A stretch of 64,000 nt of DNA. It comes from Croceitalea dokdonensis DOKDO 023 (GTDB taxonomy: Bacteria; Bacteroidota; Bacteroidia; Flavobacteriales; Flavobacteriaceae). The position numbers and the translations under genes are program-made. Positions 37,549 through 47,762 of the stretch are shown one piece after another; position 1 is the first letter of the stretch, and the number at the start of each line of letters is the position of its first letter. Location of the stretch: the NCBI RefSeq assembly GCF_001306415.1, contig NZ_LDJX01000008.1, positions 97,744 to 161,743 on the forward strand, in the 5' to 3' direction. The notes below the pieces were generated by a model. The model saw only the letters and a list, made by a program, of their open reading frames with translations, had not been told where the DNA came from and ran no database searches.

Positions 37549-39993
37549 CTAGAAGTTAGCGATTCTGATAATATCGGCAAAGATACCAGAAGCGGTAACA
37601 TCTGCACCCGCACCTGCTCCTTTTATGATTAACGGTTGTACGGGATACCTTTGGGTGAAGAACAAAATTATATTGTCACTGCCCTCCAAGTGGTAGAAGT
37701 CATGCCCTTTGGGTATGTGTTGTAGCCCCACACTCGCCTTGCCATCATTAAATTCTGCCACATATTTAAGTTTACAGTTGTTTTCTGAGGCTTCCTTGTA
37801 TAGTTTTTGAAACTGGGCTTCCTCCGCAACCAAGGTCTCAAAAAAATCTTTGTTGTTCTTTGTCGAAAGGCTTTTTTGCGATAGGAAAGACTTATTGGCA
37901 ATGTCCGATAGTTCCATCCTGTACCCACTTTCCCTAATGAGGATAAGTATCTTGCGCATCACGTCTATTCCGCTTAAATCAATTTTTGGGTCGGGTTCGG
38001 TATAGCCTTCCTCTTGTGCTTTTTTGACCACGGCGGCAAAGGTGGTATTTTGGTCAAAGTTGTTAAAAACATAATTTAGGCTACCAGATAGCACTGCTTG
38101 TATTTTAGTCACCTTATCGCCAGAAATAATAAGGTGTTTTAAGGTGTCCAGAATAGGAAGTCCGGCGCCTACATTGGTTTCAAATAAGAAGGGTGCATGA
38201 TACTCCTTGGCGAGGTCTTTTAGTTTTTTGTAGCTGTCATAATCGGAGGAGCATGCAATTTTATTACAGGTCACCACAGAAACACTTTTGGACAGGTAGC
38301 GTCCATAACTTTGCGCGACGGTTTGATTGGCAGTTATGTCCACAAAAATGCTGTTTCTTAGATTAAGTTGGTTTACCCCAAAAATAAACTTTTCCAAATC
38401 TGCTGCTTGTCCTTCCTGCAGGGCCTTGTCCCAATGGTCTAACAAAATTCCATTTTCTTGGAAGAGCATCTTGCGGGAATTAGAGATTCCTATGACCCTT
38501 ACATTGATTTTAAGCTCCTTTCGCAGGTATTCTTTTTGATGCCTTAATTGGGATAAAAACTTGGCGCCTACATTACCAACACCCATCACAAATAGGTTCA
38601 ATTGCTTGATGTTTTCTTCAAAGAAAGTCTCATGTAAGGTGTTTAAGGCTTTTTTAACGTCCAAGGCATTAATGACGGCAGAGATGTTGCGTTCTGAGGC
38701 CCCTTGTGCAATCGCCCTAATATTGACGTTATTTTTCCCCAAAGTGCTGAACATTTTGCCACTAAGCCCCTGGTGGTTCTTCATGGAGTCCCCAATCAAT
38801 GCTATAATCGCTAGGCCGTCTTCTACTTTTACCGGTTGGATGGCGTTAGTTGAAATCTCATAGGCAAAGGCTTTGTTCAGTGAAGAAGCCGCAACTTTGG
38901 CATCTTTAGCCGCAATGCCAATACAAATGGAGTGTTCCGAGGAAGCCTGGGTAATTAAAACAACATTGATATTTTCTTGCGAAAGGGTTTCAAAAAGCCT
39001 TTTGGAAATGCCAGAGATTCCAACCATTCCCGCTCCTTCCAAAGAAACAAGGGAAATGGCATCAATATGGGAGATGCCGCGGACAGTCCTTGCTTCCGGT
39101 GCTAGACTTTTGGTGATCAATGTCCCTGCCTTTTCTGGTTGAAACGTATTCTTTATGGAAATGGGGATTTCTTTTTTTAGTACTGGTTGCACCGTAGGAG
39201 GATAAAGGACCTTTGCACCAAAATGGGAAAGTTCCATGGCCTCTTCATAGGAGATGTGTTCCATGGCCTTTGCCTGTTTTACCAGTTTGGGATTAGCAGT
39301 GAACATACCACTTACATCCGTCCAAATTTCAAGGGCCTCAGCATCCGTTGCTGCAGCCAGTATAGCGGCAGTATAATCAGACCCGCCCCTGCCAAGGGTG
39401 GTTGCCCCACCAGAACGGGAAGAGGATACAAAACCGGGAACAACGGTTAGGGCATGGGTGTCATTTTTAAAAAAATTGGCGCATTGGGTATTGGTAAGCT
39501 CAAAATCCACCACGGCATTTCCAAAATTATCATTGGTAATGATCAATTCCCTGCCAGATTTCAAAGCTGCTTCCAGGCCCTCTTGCTTAAAATATTCGCT
39601 AATAATAAAGGAAGAAAGTAGTTCTCCATAACTAACCACCTTGTCCGATAACTTGGCGGTATGCTCACCAATTAAATAAGCACCTTCCATTAGGGTTTCC
39701 AATTCATTGAGCTTGCTCTTGATTTCACTCAAAATCTTACTCTGATGTTGCACGGAAAATAGTTCCTGGGCGGTTTTTAAATGCCTGTCTTCTATTTGGT
39801 TAAGGTAATCTTCGTAGCTAATATCCTGTTTGGAAGCCAAGTCCAGTGCGGTAAGCAACAAGTCCGTAACCCCTCCCAACGCAGAGACCACGATTATGGT
39901 TTTTCCCTTAGGTTGGTTGGCCGTAATATCTTTGACAAGTTTAATGTTGTCGGAGTTGGCCACCGATGTGCCACCGAACTTTAATATTTTCAT
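37549..39993 (-). CDS. thrA: Bifunctional aspartokinase / homoserine dehydrogenase
   Basis: From the ATG at 39993 the product has 814 residues; an upstream in-frame start at 40047 adds 18 residues that do not fit the family. The aspartokinase domain begins MKILKFGGTSVANSDN and contains TTLGRGGSDYTAAILA. Two ACT-type regulatory segments follow. The NAD motif FVMGVGNVGAKFLSQL is near residue 468, and GYTEPDPKIDLSGIDVMRKILIL marks the homoserine dehydrogenase part. It catalyses the first and third steps of threonine synthesis from aspartate. It leads the thrABC operon; allosteric control by threonine through the ACT segments is expected. Confidence 0.95.
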   Translation of the reverse strand: MKILKFGGTSVANSDNIKLVKDITANQPKGKTIIVVSALGGVTDLLLTALDLASKQDISYEDYLNQIEDRHLKTAQELFSVQHQSKILSEIKSKLNELETLMEGAYLIGEHTAKLSDKVVSYGELLSSFIISEYFKQEGLEAALKSGRELIITNDNFGNAVVDFELTNTQCANFFKNDTHALTVVPGFVSSSRSGGATTLGRGGSDYTAAILAAATDAEALEIWTDVSGMFTANPKLVKQAKAMEHISYEEAMELSHFGAKVLYPPTVQPVLKKEIPISIKNTFQPEKAGTLITKSLAPEARTVRGISHIDAISLVSLEGAGMVGISGISKRLFETLSQENINVVLITQASSEHSICIGIAAKDAKVAASSLNKAFAYEISTNAIQPVKVEDGLAIIALIGDSMKNHQGLSGKMFSTLGKNNVNIRAIAQGASERNISAVINALDVKKALNTLHETFFEENIKQLNLFVMGVGNVGAKFLSQLRHQKEYLRKELKINVRVIGISNSRKMLFQENGILLDHWDKALQEGQAADLEKFIFGVNQLNLRNSIFVDITANQTVAQSYGRYLSKSVSVVTCNKIACSSDYDSYKKLKDLAKEYHAPFLFETNVGAGLPILDTLKHLIISGDKVTKIQAVLSGSLNYVFNNFDQNTTFAAVVKKAQEEGYTEPDPKIDLSGIDVMRKILILIRESGYRMELSDIANKSFLSQKSLSTKNNKDFFETLVAEEAQFQKLYKEASENNCKLKYVAEFNDGKASVGLQHIPKGHDFYHLEGSDNIILFFTQRYPVQPLIIKGAGAGADVTASGIFADIIRIANF

Positions 39994-40054
39994 GATGTGT
40001 ATTGGATTAGGCTTTTGTTTTGACCAAATATTCTTGCGGGTATTCACTATAGGA

Positions 40055-40114
40055 TTAACCCCAAAGGGTAGTTCCTGATGTTGGTTTAGAACGGTATGGT
40101 TTTAGGTCAAACAT
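40055..40114 (-). promoter_or_regulatory. Possible thr leader peptide ORF (19 residues)
   Basis: The frame reads MFDLKPYRSKPTSGTTLWG then TAA, ending 61 bp before thrA on the same strand. It has three Thr within six residues (PTSGTT) but no obvious downstream terminator with a U run, so attenuation is only a possibility. A minus-strand TACATTTG (consensus TAnnTTTG) lies at about 40162-40169 and could be the promoter. Confidence 0.25.
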
Positions 40115-40244
40115 GGAATTTTCTGTTGTGCAAATCATTAGATGTACGCCACTTAAAGTTTCAAATGTAGTACTTTTGAGCCTTGAATGAAATATTCCTT
40201 AAATTTTTGCGTCTTTTCCATTTTTATCCAATAAATCTTAACGA

Positions 40245-41789
40245 ATGAAAATTTTTTCTGCCCAGCAAATCTATGATGCTGATAATTTTACAATCACCAA
40301 ACAAGACATCAGTAGTGATATTTTAATGGAAAGGTCTGCGCTCCGCATTTTTGAATGGATGCACCAAAGGCTTCAAGGAGCCCAGGTGAAAATCCATCTA
40401 TTTTGTGGTATAGGTAACAATGGCGGTGATGGAATTGCCTTGGCCCGTTACCTGCAGGAAAATGGCTATGACATAAAAGTTTATGTGGTGAACTATAGCG
40501 AAAAAAGATCAAAGGATTTTCTGATTAACCTAGACCGTTTAAAAGATCGAAAACTATGGCCAGAGTTTTTGGATGGAAATCACGATGCACCCAAGGTGCA
40601 ACGGGAAGATATTGTAGTGGACGCCATTTTTGGAATAGGATTAAATAGACCACCTGCGCCATGGGTTGGTGAATTAATTGGGCACCTTAATGTCTCTGGG
40701 GCATTTACCCTTGCCGTGGACATCCCTTCTGGGATGTTTATGGAACGTATCCCGGAAAACCCTGAACATGTCATACGGGCCAATTACGTTTTAAGCTTTC
40801 AGGCACCCAAAATCCCGTTTTTTTTGCCTCAGACAGGTATTTACGTTAACCAATGGGAGTTATTGGACATAGGATTGGATGCAGAATACCTCCTTACTAC
40901 CCAAACAGCCTTTGAATTTATTGGAAAGCCAGAGGTATTGCCAATGTACATTCCAAGGCTCAAGTTTACGCATAAAGGCACGTATGGGCATGTGTTGGCC
41001 ATTGGTGGGAGCAAAGGTAAGATTGGGGCCATAAGACTGGCCTCGGAGGCTGCCCTTACCACTGGTGCAGGCAGGGTAACCGCACAGATTCCTAAGTGTG
41101 GTTATCTGCCCTTGCAAACTTCCGTTCCGGAAGTCATGGTGGAAGCGGATGACCAGGAGGATTTTCTGACCAATTTTTTTGTTAGCGACTCACATTCCGT
41201 TGTTTGTTTGGGAATGGGAATGGGGCAAGAAGACAAAACCGTTTCGGCGTTTAACCGTTTTATAAAACAGTATACAGGACCTTTGGTCATTGATGCGGAT
41301 GGGCTAAATATTCTGGCAAAGCATCCAGAACTTAAAGGACACTTGCCCAAAGATGCTATTTTAACCCCACACCCAAAAGAGTTGAAAAGGCTGTTAGGGG
41401 ACTGGAAAGACGATTTTGAAAAACTGGAACTGGTCAAGGCCTTTAGCATTAAATATAAATGTATTGTAATCCTAAAAGGAGCGCATACCATTGTGGTTCA
41501 AGGCGGAAAAGGATTTATCAATTCCACTGGAAATCCTGGTATGGCCACCGCAGGTACTGGGGATGTTTTAGCAGGGATGGTAGCGTCCTTTTTGGCACAA
41601 GGCTACGGACCTTTACAGGCAAGTATCTTTGCGGTATACTTGCATGGATTGGCAGGTGATTTGGCCATTGCAGAGAATGGATATGAAGCAATGACAGCCA
41701 GCAAGCTGATTGATTTCATCGGGAAATCTTTTCTAGAACTTTTTAAAAGGCCGGAACCTGCTCCAGAAGAACAGCAACAACAGCCTTGA
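40245..41789 (+). CDS. nnr: Bifunctional NAD(P)H-hydrate epimerase / ADP-dependent NAD(P)H-hydrate dehydratase
   Basis: The 514-residue fusion repairs damaged NAD(P)H hydrates. The N-terminal epimerase domain (about 1-215) has FCGIGNNGGDGIALARYL and VVDAIFGIGLNRPP. The C-terminal dehydratase (about 225-500) has HKGTYGHVLAIGGSKGKIGA, DADGLNILAKHP, LTPHPKELKRLLG and GNPGMATAGTGDVLAGMVAS. It is monocistronic, divergent from thrA, and converges on the next small gene. Confidence 0.96.
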   Translation: MKIFSAQQIYDADNFTITKQDISSDILMERSALRIFEWMHQRLQGAQVKIHLFCGIGNNGGDGIALARYLQENGYDIKVYVVNYSEKRSKDFLINLDRLKDRKLWPEFLDGNHDAPKVQREDIVVDAIFGIGLNRPPAPWVGELIGHLNVSGAFTLAVDIPSGMFMERIPENPEHVIRANYVLSFQAPKIPFFLPQTGIYVNQWELLDIGLDAEYLLTTQTAFEFIGKPEVLPMYIPRLKFTHKGTYGHVLAIGGSKGKIGAIRLASEAALTTGAGRVTAQIPKCGYLPLQTSVPEVMVEADDQEDFLTNFFVSDSHSVVCLGMGMGQEDKTVSAFNRFIKQYTGPLVIDADGLNILAKHPELKGHLPKDAILTPHPKELKRLLGDWKDDFEKLELVKAFSIKYKCIVILKGAHTIVVQGGKGFINSTGNPGMATAGTGDVLAGMVASFLAQGYGPLQASIFAVYLHGLAGDLAIAENGYEAMTASKLIDFIGKSFLELFKRPEPAPEEQQQQP

Positions 41790-41796
41790 TAATGGA

Positions 41797-42207
41797 CTAA
41801 TTGGACTTTTTGCGTTTTAAACGTTTCTTCATCCAAACCAAAGCATTCTCATACGCTATAAAGAATTCCATATGCTTTTTATAGAACATTTTTTCTATCT
41901 TAAAATTATGCATATCGATTTCCTTTTTTGACACGATGGCGAACGCCTTTAAGTTGTCAAGGCCACGAATGTAGGTGTAGATGATGGGGTCTACGGCATA
42001 GGAGTTTTTGCGCAGGCTGATGTATCCAAAATTATTTCCTTTAAAATGTATTTCTGATATCCCGATGATTTGATAAGCCCTTTCCAAGGTTATGGTAGCC
42101 CCTTCGTTAAAAATGGATACCATGTAGTTGTCAAATACCTGTACAATACCAATGTCCAAGTGATACTCTTTTACCACAACGGCCTTTTTGGTCGTTTCAA
42201 CTTTCAT
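41797..42207 (-). CDS. Hypothetical protein, STAS/SpoIIAA-like fold possible
   Basis: The 136-residue protein is soluble with a basic C-terminal tail (WMKKRLKRKKSN). The segment VQVFDNYMVSIFNEGATITLERAYQIIG and FGYISLRKNSYAVDP resemble the small STAS-like domain found in many flavobacterial unknowns. No enzyme motif is visible. It converges on nnr with a 7-bp gap and lies upstream of the clpC terminator on the other side. Confidence 0.6.
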   Translation of the reverse strand: MKVETTKKAVVVKEYHLDIGIVQVFDNYMVSIFNEGATITLERAYQIIGISEIHFKGNNFGYISLRKNSYAVDPIIYTYIRGLDNLKAFAIVSKKEIDMHNFKIEKMFYKKHMEFFIAYENALVWMKKRLKRKKSN

Positions 42208-42348
42208 TCCCCAATCGTTTATAGTGTTAGGGCGAAAATACCGGTATCTCTTGCCTACCTAAAAATTTTTAGATTAACCGCCAAAATATCGGGGATACCG
42301 TAGGTATTTGGATTCAATTGTTAAAAAATGTGGGTAAATGGTAAAAAG

Positions 42349-42369
42349 AAAGGGGCCATTGGCCCCTTT
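42349..42369 (-). terminator. Rho-independent terminator of clpC
   Basis: AAAGGGGCC (42349-42357) and GGCCCCTTT (42361-42369) form a perfect 9-bp stem with a 3-base loop. On the minus strand CTTTTT follows. It lies 21 bp after the clpC stop. Confidence 0.85.
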
Positions 42370-42389
42370 TAATTATTTGTTGGGAAGCA

Positions 42390-44939
42390 TTACGCTTCCG
42401 ATGAATCCTTTGCCTTTTCAATCTTTATGGTCAGTTCTTCTGCTTTGTCATCCAAATCCATAAAAATACTATCTCCTTCATTAAGGTTGGAATTAACTAT
42501 TTCCTCTGCAAGTGCATCCTCAATATACTTTTGGATGGCTCGCTTTAGCGGTCTTGCACCATATTGTTTGTCAAACCCTTTTTCGGCAATATAATCCTTT
42601 GCCTTTTCCGATAAGTGGAGCACGTACCCAATATCCTTGATGCGACCAAATAGTTTGGCCAGTTCAATATCAATAATTTGGTGAATATGCTCCCGCTCAA
42701 GTGCATTAAACACGACCACATCGTCTATCCTATTTAAAAATTCTGGAGCAAAGGCCTTTTTAAGGGCATTTTCAATAACACTTTTTTGATGCGAATCCGC
42801 TTGTGATTTTTTCGCTGCGGTTCCAAATCCCACTCCTTGGCCAAAATCTTTTAATTGTCTTGCCCCAATATTGGAGGTCATGATAATAATGGTGTTTCGG
42901 AAGTCGATTTTTCTGCCAAGGCTATCCGTCAAGAACCCGTCATCGAGCACCTGCAAAAGCATATTAAAAACATCTGGATGGGCCTTTTCTACCTCGTCAA
43001 GCAAAACAACAGAGTATGGTTTTCTCCTTACTTTTTCCGTCAACTGGCCTCCTTCTTCATACCCCACATATCCTGGAGGTGCCCCAACGAGCCTAGATAT
43101 GGCAAATTTTTCCATATACTCACTCATATCAATCCGGATGAGTGCATCTTCAGAATCAAAAAGTTCTTTGGCCAACACCTTGGCAAGTTGGGTCTTGCCC
43201 ACCCCTGTTTGCCCAAGGAAAATAAAGGATCCAATAGGTTTGTTGGGGTCTTTTAGACCGGCCCGGTTTCGTTGTATGGCCTTTGCCACCTTGGCAACGG
43301 CCTCATCCTGGCCAATGACATTATCCTTAATTAGGCTGGGCAATTCGGCCAATTTATTACTTTCTGTTTGTGCTATTCTGTTAACGGGTATCCCACTCAT
43401 CATGGAAACCACGTCCGCCACATTATCCTCTGAGACGGTTTCCCGGTTAAGCTTGCTATCTTCTTCCCATTCCTCTTGGGCAGTGGCAAGGTCCTTTTCC
43501 AAGCGTTTTTCATCGTCCCGCAATTTAGCGGCCTCCTCATATTTTTGTTTTTTGACCACACTGTTTTTAAGCTCCCTAACATCTTCCAGCTTTTGTTCCA
43601 ATTCCAATATCTGCTTGGGAACATCCATGTTTACGATATGTACCCTGGAACCGGCTTCATCCAAGGCGTCAATGGCCTTGTCTGGTAAAAACCTATCCGT
43701 CATGTAACGGTTGGTCAATTTTACACAGGCCAAGATGGCTTCATCTGTATACTGCACGTTGTGGTGGTCTTCATATTTGCCTTTGATGTTCATCAAAATC
43801 TCAATGGTCTCATCCACGGTAGTGGGTTCTACCATGACCTTTTGGAAACGCCTTTCCAAAGCACCATCCTTCTCTATATATTGTCTGTACTCATCCAAGG
43901 TAGTGGCACCAATACACTGTATTTCGCCCCTGGCCAATGCAGGCTTGAACATGTTGGAGGCATCAAGGCTTCCGGTTGCCCCACCAGCCCCAACTATGGT
44001 ATGGATTTCATCAATGAACAGAATAATGTCATCGTTCTTTTCCAGTTCGTTCATTACGGCCTTCATCCTTTCTTCAAATTGTCCCCTGTACTTGGTACCG
44101 GCGACCAAAGAGGCCAAATCCAAGGTAACCACTCTTTTACCATATAGGATACGGGATACTTTTTTATTGATGATGCGCAACGCCAACCCTTCTGCTATGG
44201 CACTCTTTCCTACTCCGGGTTCCCCTATAAGCAATGGGTTGTTCTTTTTTCTTCTACTTAAAATTTGGGAGACACGCTCAATTTCCTTTTCACGCCCAAC
44301 AACGGGGTCTAGTTTGTTTTCTTCGGCCATTTGGGTCAAATCACGCCCAAAATTGTCCAGCACCGGGGTTTTGGATTTTTTGTTTCCTTTAGGTTGGGAC
44401 GTACTGCCAAAACTACCTTCCTTGGATCCGCCTGTTTCTTCCGGATCATTTGGAAAGGATTCTGCCGTTGGAGTGTCCAAATAGTCGTCATCACTGGTAA
44501 TCATGGACTTAAACTGGTCTTTAACGTTGTCGTAATCCACCTGTAACTTATGTAGTAGCTTTGTGGTTGGATCGTTCTCGTTCCTGAGGATACAAAGCAG
44601 AAGGTGCGCAGTGTTGATGGAAGAGCTCTGAAAAAGCTTGGCTTCCAAAAACGTGGTTTTTAATGCCCGTTCTGCCTGTCTTGTCAGGTGAAGGTTTTTT
44701 TTATCTTTCTGGATACTTGTGGTATTGGGGTTGGAGGGACTAAGAATTTCCACCTTTCTTCTAAGGTGATCTAAGTCTACATCCAATGCATCCAAAATAT
44801 TGATGGCCTTCCCTTTGCCATCACGCAAAAGTCCGAGCATTAAATGTTCCGTTCCTATAAAGTCGTGACCTAGGCGCAGTGCTTCTTCCTTACTGTAAGC
44901 AATCACATCTTTTACCCTAGGTGAAAAATTATCATCCAT
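42390..44939 (-). CDS. clpC: ATP-dependent Clp protease ATPase subunit ClpC
   Basis: From the ATG at 44939 the protein has 849 residues (MDDNFSPRVKDVIAYSKEEA). It has a Clp N-domain repeat, a first AAA module (LIGEPGVGKSAIAEGLALRI, Walker B in IILFIDEIHTIVGAGG), a coiled/UVR-like segment (QKYEEAAKLRDDEKRLEKDL), and a second AAA module (FLGQTGVGKTQLAKVLA with LLDEVEKAHPDVFN). It unfolds proteins for ClpP. Monocistronic, divergent from gyrA. Confidence 0.96.
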   Translation of the reverse strand: MDDNFSPRVKDVIAYSKEEALRLGHDFIGTEHLMLGLLRDGKGKAINILDALDVDLDHLRRKVEILSPSNPNTTSIQKDKKNLHLTRQAERALKTTFLEAKLFQSSSINTAHLLLCILRNENDPTTKLLHKLQVDYDNVKDQFKSMITSDDDYLDTPTAESFPNDPEETGGSKEGSFGSTSQPKGNKKSKTPVLDNFGRDLTQMAEENKLDPVVGREKEIERVSQILSRRKKNNPLLIGEPGVGKSAIAEGLALRIINKKVSRILYGKRVVTLDLASLVAGTKYRGQFEERMKAVMNELEKNDDIILFIDEIHTIVGAGGATGSLDASNMFKPALARGEIQCIGATTLDEYRQYIEKDGALERRFQKVMVEPTTVDETIEILMNIKGKYEDHHNVQYTDEAILACVKLTNRYMTDRFLPDKAIDALDEAGSRVHIVNMDVPKQILELEQKLEDVRELKNSVVKKQKYEEAAKLRDDEKRLEKDLATAQEEWEEDSKLNRETVSEDNVADVVSMMSGIPVNRIAQTESNKLAELPSLIKDNVIGQDEAVAKVAKAIQRNRAGLKDPNKPIGSFIFLGQTGVGKTQLAKVLAKELFDSEDALIRIDMSEYMEKFAISRLVGAPPGYVGYEEGGQLTEKVRRKPYSVVLLDEVEKAHPDVFNMLLQVLDDGFLTDSLGRKIDFRNTIIIMTSNIGARQLKDFGQGVGFGTAAKKSQADSHQKSVIENALKKAFAPEFLNRIDDVVVFNALEREHIHQIIDIELAKLFGRIKDIGYVLHLSEKAKDYIAEKGFDKQYGARPLKRAIQKYIEDALAEEIVNSNLNEGDSIFMDLDDKAEELTIKIEKAKDSSEA

Positions 44940-45196
44940 AAATTCTCTTTTCAGCACTTAAAATTAATAAAACTATTGCTTGCATGGGCAAATACTGTAC
45001 CTATTCTCGTTAAAGAAGTTTGAAAACACGAAAAAAAACCATTTTTGACAGCTTTTGGGCGCTTTGTCGAGGGGTTTTTTATCAAGATTTTGTGTTGATA
45101 ATTTTTTTAATAAACCAGGAAGCAGGGCAGGGGTAGCATGGTATTTATTGTATATTGCAATGATGTTTTACAAACAAAAAATAGTAAGATTTTAGC
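44940..45196. promoter_or_regulatory. Divergent clpC/gyrA promoter region
   Basis: These 257 bases must hold both promoters. They are AT-rich, with a TATATTGC box near 45152 that could serve gyrA. No CtsR- or HrcA-type repeat (CIRCE) was seen. Confidence 0.35.
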
Positions 45197-47731
45197 ATGG
45201 CTGAAGGAGAAAAATTGATACCGATCAACATCGAAGATGAGATGAAATCTGCCTACATTGACTATTCAATGTCGGTCATTGTGTCACGTGCCCTGCCAGA
45301 CGTCAGGGATGGATTAAAACCAGTTCATAGAAGGGTGCTTTATGGTATGTATGAGCTTGGCGTGCGTTCCAGTAGCGCGCACAAAAAATCTGCTCGTATC
45401 GTGGGTGAGGTTTTGGGTAAATACCATCCTCACGGTGATACCTCTGTTTATGACAGTATGGTACGGATGGCGCAAGAATGGAGTTTAAGGTACATGCTTG
45501 TAGATGGTCAGGGAAACTTTGGCTCCGTAGACGGTGATAGCCCGGCCGCAATGAGATATACGGAGGCCCGTATGCGAAAAATTGCCGATGAAATGTTGGC
45601 AGATATTGACAAGGATACGGTGGACCACCAGTTGAATTTTGACGATTCTTTAAAAGAGCCTACCGTTCTTCCGGCTAGGGTGCCAAATTTGTTGGTCAAC
45701 GGTGCGTCCGGTATTGCCGTAGGTATGGCTACCAATATGCCACCACACAACCTATCCGAAGTCATAGATGGCACGGTTGCCTACATTGATAACCCAGATA
45801 TTGAAATTGATGAGCTTATCCAACACATTAAAGCCCCAGATTTCCCTACTGGCGGTATTATTTACGGATATGATGGCGTAAAAGAGGCCTTCCATACCGG
45901 ACGGGGCAGGGTGGTGATGCGTGCAAAAGCTACCTTTGAGGAAGTGCAGGGAAGGGAATGTATCATCGTCACCGAAATTCCTTACCAGGTCAATAAAGCC
46001 GATATGATCAAAAAAACGGCCGATTTGGTGAATGAAAAGAAAATAGACGGTATTGCTTCCATTCGCGATGAGTCCGATAGAAAAGGAATGAGAATTGTCT
46101 ACATCCTAAAACGGGATGCCATTCCTAACATCGTTTTGAACATGTTGTTCAAGTACACGGCCCTACAATCTTCCTTTAGTGTCAACAATATTGCCTTAGT
46201 GAAGGGCAGGCCACAAATGTTGAACCTAAAAGAAATCATCCATCATTTTGTGGAACACAGGCACGAGGTGGTGGTTAGGCGAACCAAGTTTGAACTTAAA
46301 AAAGCAGAGGATAGGGCACACATCTTAGAAGGTCTGATCATAGCATCGGATAATATTGATGAGGTCATCGCCATTATTAGGGGATCATCCAACGTGGATG
46401 AAGCCAGAGAGAGTTTGATGGAACGCTTTAAGCTTACCGAGATACAGGCCAAGGCCATCGTAGAGATGAGGTTGCGACAATTAACCGGTCTTGAACAAGA
46501 TAAATTGCGGGAGGAGTATGATGCCTTGTTGGTTACCATTGAGGATTTAAAGGATATCCTAGAAAAGAAAGAACGCCGGATGCAAATCATTAAAGATGAG
46601 CTTGCAGAAATTAAGGCTAAATATGGTGATGAAAGACGCTCGCAAATCAACTTTGCCGGTGGGGACCTGAGCATTGAGGATATGATACCGGATGAGCAAG
46701 TGGTCATTACCATTTCCCATGCCGGTTATATCAAAAGAACCCCGTTGACAGAGTACAAAACACAGAACAGGGGCGGAGTGGGGCAGAAAGCCTCCTCTAC
46801 CAGAAATGAGGATTTCTTGGAACATTTATTTGTGGGCACCAACCACCAATATATGCTGTTCTTTACGCAAAAGGGAAAATGTTTCTGGATGCGTGTCTAC
46901 GAAATCCCGGAGGGAAGCAAAACGTCCAAAGGAAGGGCCATTCAAAACTTGATCAATATTGAAAATGATGACAAGGTAAAGGCCTTTATCTGTACACAGG
47001 ATTTAAAGGATGAGGATTATGTCAACAGCCATTATGTTATTATGGCCACAAAAAAGGGCACTGTGAAGAAAACCTCTTTGGAGCAGTATTCCAGGCCTAG
47101 ACAAAATGGCATTAACGCCATAACGATACGTGATAACGATGAATTGCTTGAGGCAAAGTTGACTACCGGAACCAGCCAGATTTTTTTAGGCCTTAAGTCA
47201 GGTAAGGCCATAAGGTTTGAGGAAAGCAAGACCAGGCCAATGGGCAGAAATGCTTCCGGTGTTAGGGGCATCACCCTAGCAGATGATAATGATGAGGTCA
47301 TCGGGATGGTATCGGTACATAATTTTGAGGATAACATACTTGTGGTCTCGGAAAATGGCTACGGTAAAAGATCCAATATTGATGATTATCGCGTAACTAA
47401 TAGAGGAGGAAAAGGGGTTAAGACCATTTCCATTACGGATAAGACAGGCGGACTCGTCTCCATTAAAAACGTAACGGATTCAGATGATTTAATGATCATC
47501 AATAAATCCGGTATTGCCATTAGGATGGGGGTAGAGGATTTGCGGGTAATGGGCAGGGCTACCCAAGGGGTGAAACTCATCAACATCAAAGGCAAGGACT
47601 CCATCGCCGCTGTGGCCAAGGTCATGAAGGATGAAGACGCAGTAGATGAGGTAAATATTATGGATATTGAGGTAAAGGGCGAAGATGGCACGGCTCTTGA
47701 TAATCCTGACTCCGAAGAGACAAAAGAATAA
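45197..47731 (+). CDS. gyrA: DNA gyrase subunit A
   Basis: The 844-residue protein is complete. It begins [35 protein letters not shown], with the quinolone region [17 protein letters not shown] and the catalytic Tyr121 in [10 protein letters not shown]. The quinolone position is Thr82 with Asp86; Thr here is the usual flavobacterial residue, so no resistance change is implied. The C-terminal six-bladed pinwheel includes the GyrA-box-like QNRGGVGQK. The tail is acidic. Confidence 0.97.
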   Translation: MAEGEKLIPINIEDEMKSAYIDYSMSVIVSRALPDVRDGLKPVHRRVLYGMYELGVRSSSAHKKSARIVGEVLGKYHPHGDTSVYDSMVRMAQEWSLRYMLVDGQGNFGSVDGDSPAAMRYTEARMRKIADEMLADIDKDTVDHQLNFDDSLKEPTVLPARVPNLLVNGASGIAVGMATNMPPHNLSEVIDGTVAYIDNPDIEIDELIQHIKAPDFPTGGIIYGYDGVKEAFHTGRGRVVMRAKATFEEVQGRECIIVTEIPYQVNKADMIKKTADLVNEKKIDGIASIRDESDRKGMRIVYILKRDAIPNIVLNMLFKYTALQSSFSVNNIALVKGRPQMLNLKEIIHHFVEHRHEVVVRRTKFELKKAEDRAHILEGLIIASDNIDEVIAIIRGSSNVDEARESLMERFKLTEIQAKAIVEMRLRQLTGLEQDKLREEYDALLVTIEDLKDILEKKERRMQIIKDELAEIKAKYGDERRSQINFAGGDLSIEDMIPDEQVVITISHAGYIKRTPLTEYKTQNRGGVGQKASSTRNEDFLEHLFVGTNHQYMLFFTQKGKCFWMRVYEIPEGSKTSKGRAIQNLINIENDDKVKAFICTQDLKDEDYVNSHYVIMATKKGTVKKTSLEQYSRPRQNGINAITIRDNDELLEAKLTTGTSQIFLGLKSGKAIRFEESKTRPMGRNASGVRGITLADDNDEVIGMVSVHNFEDNILVVSENGYGKRSNIDDYRVTNRGGKGVKTISITDKTGGLVSIKNVTDSDDLMIINKSGIAIRMGVEDLRVMGRATQGVKLINIKGKDSIAAVAKVMKDEDAVDEVNIMDIEVKGEDGTALDNPDSEETKE

Positions 47732-47762
47732 ATAAACACTTAATATTAATTTTACACAAACG

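Noticed and set aside
42871..43707. Plus-strand frame of 278 codons
   Set aside because: It is antisense to clpC, whose AAA domains are unmistakable in the other strand; the composition is Ser-rich as expected of a shadow.
43711..44484. Plus-strand frame of 257 codons
   Set aside because: It is antisense to the first AAA module of clpC and has no family likeness.
45400..45560. Thr at the GyrA quinolone position as a resistance mutation
   Set aside because: Thr is the normal residue here in flavobacteria, so no resistance can be claimed.
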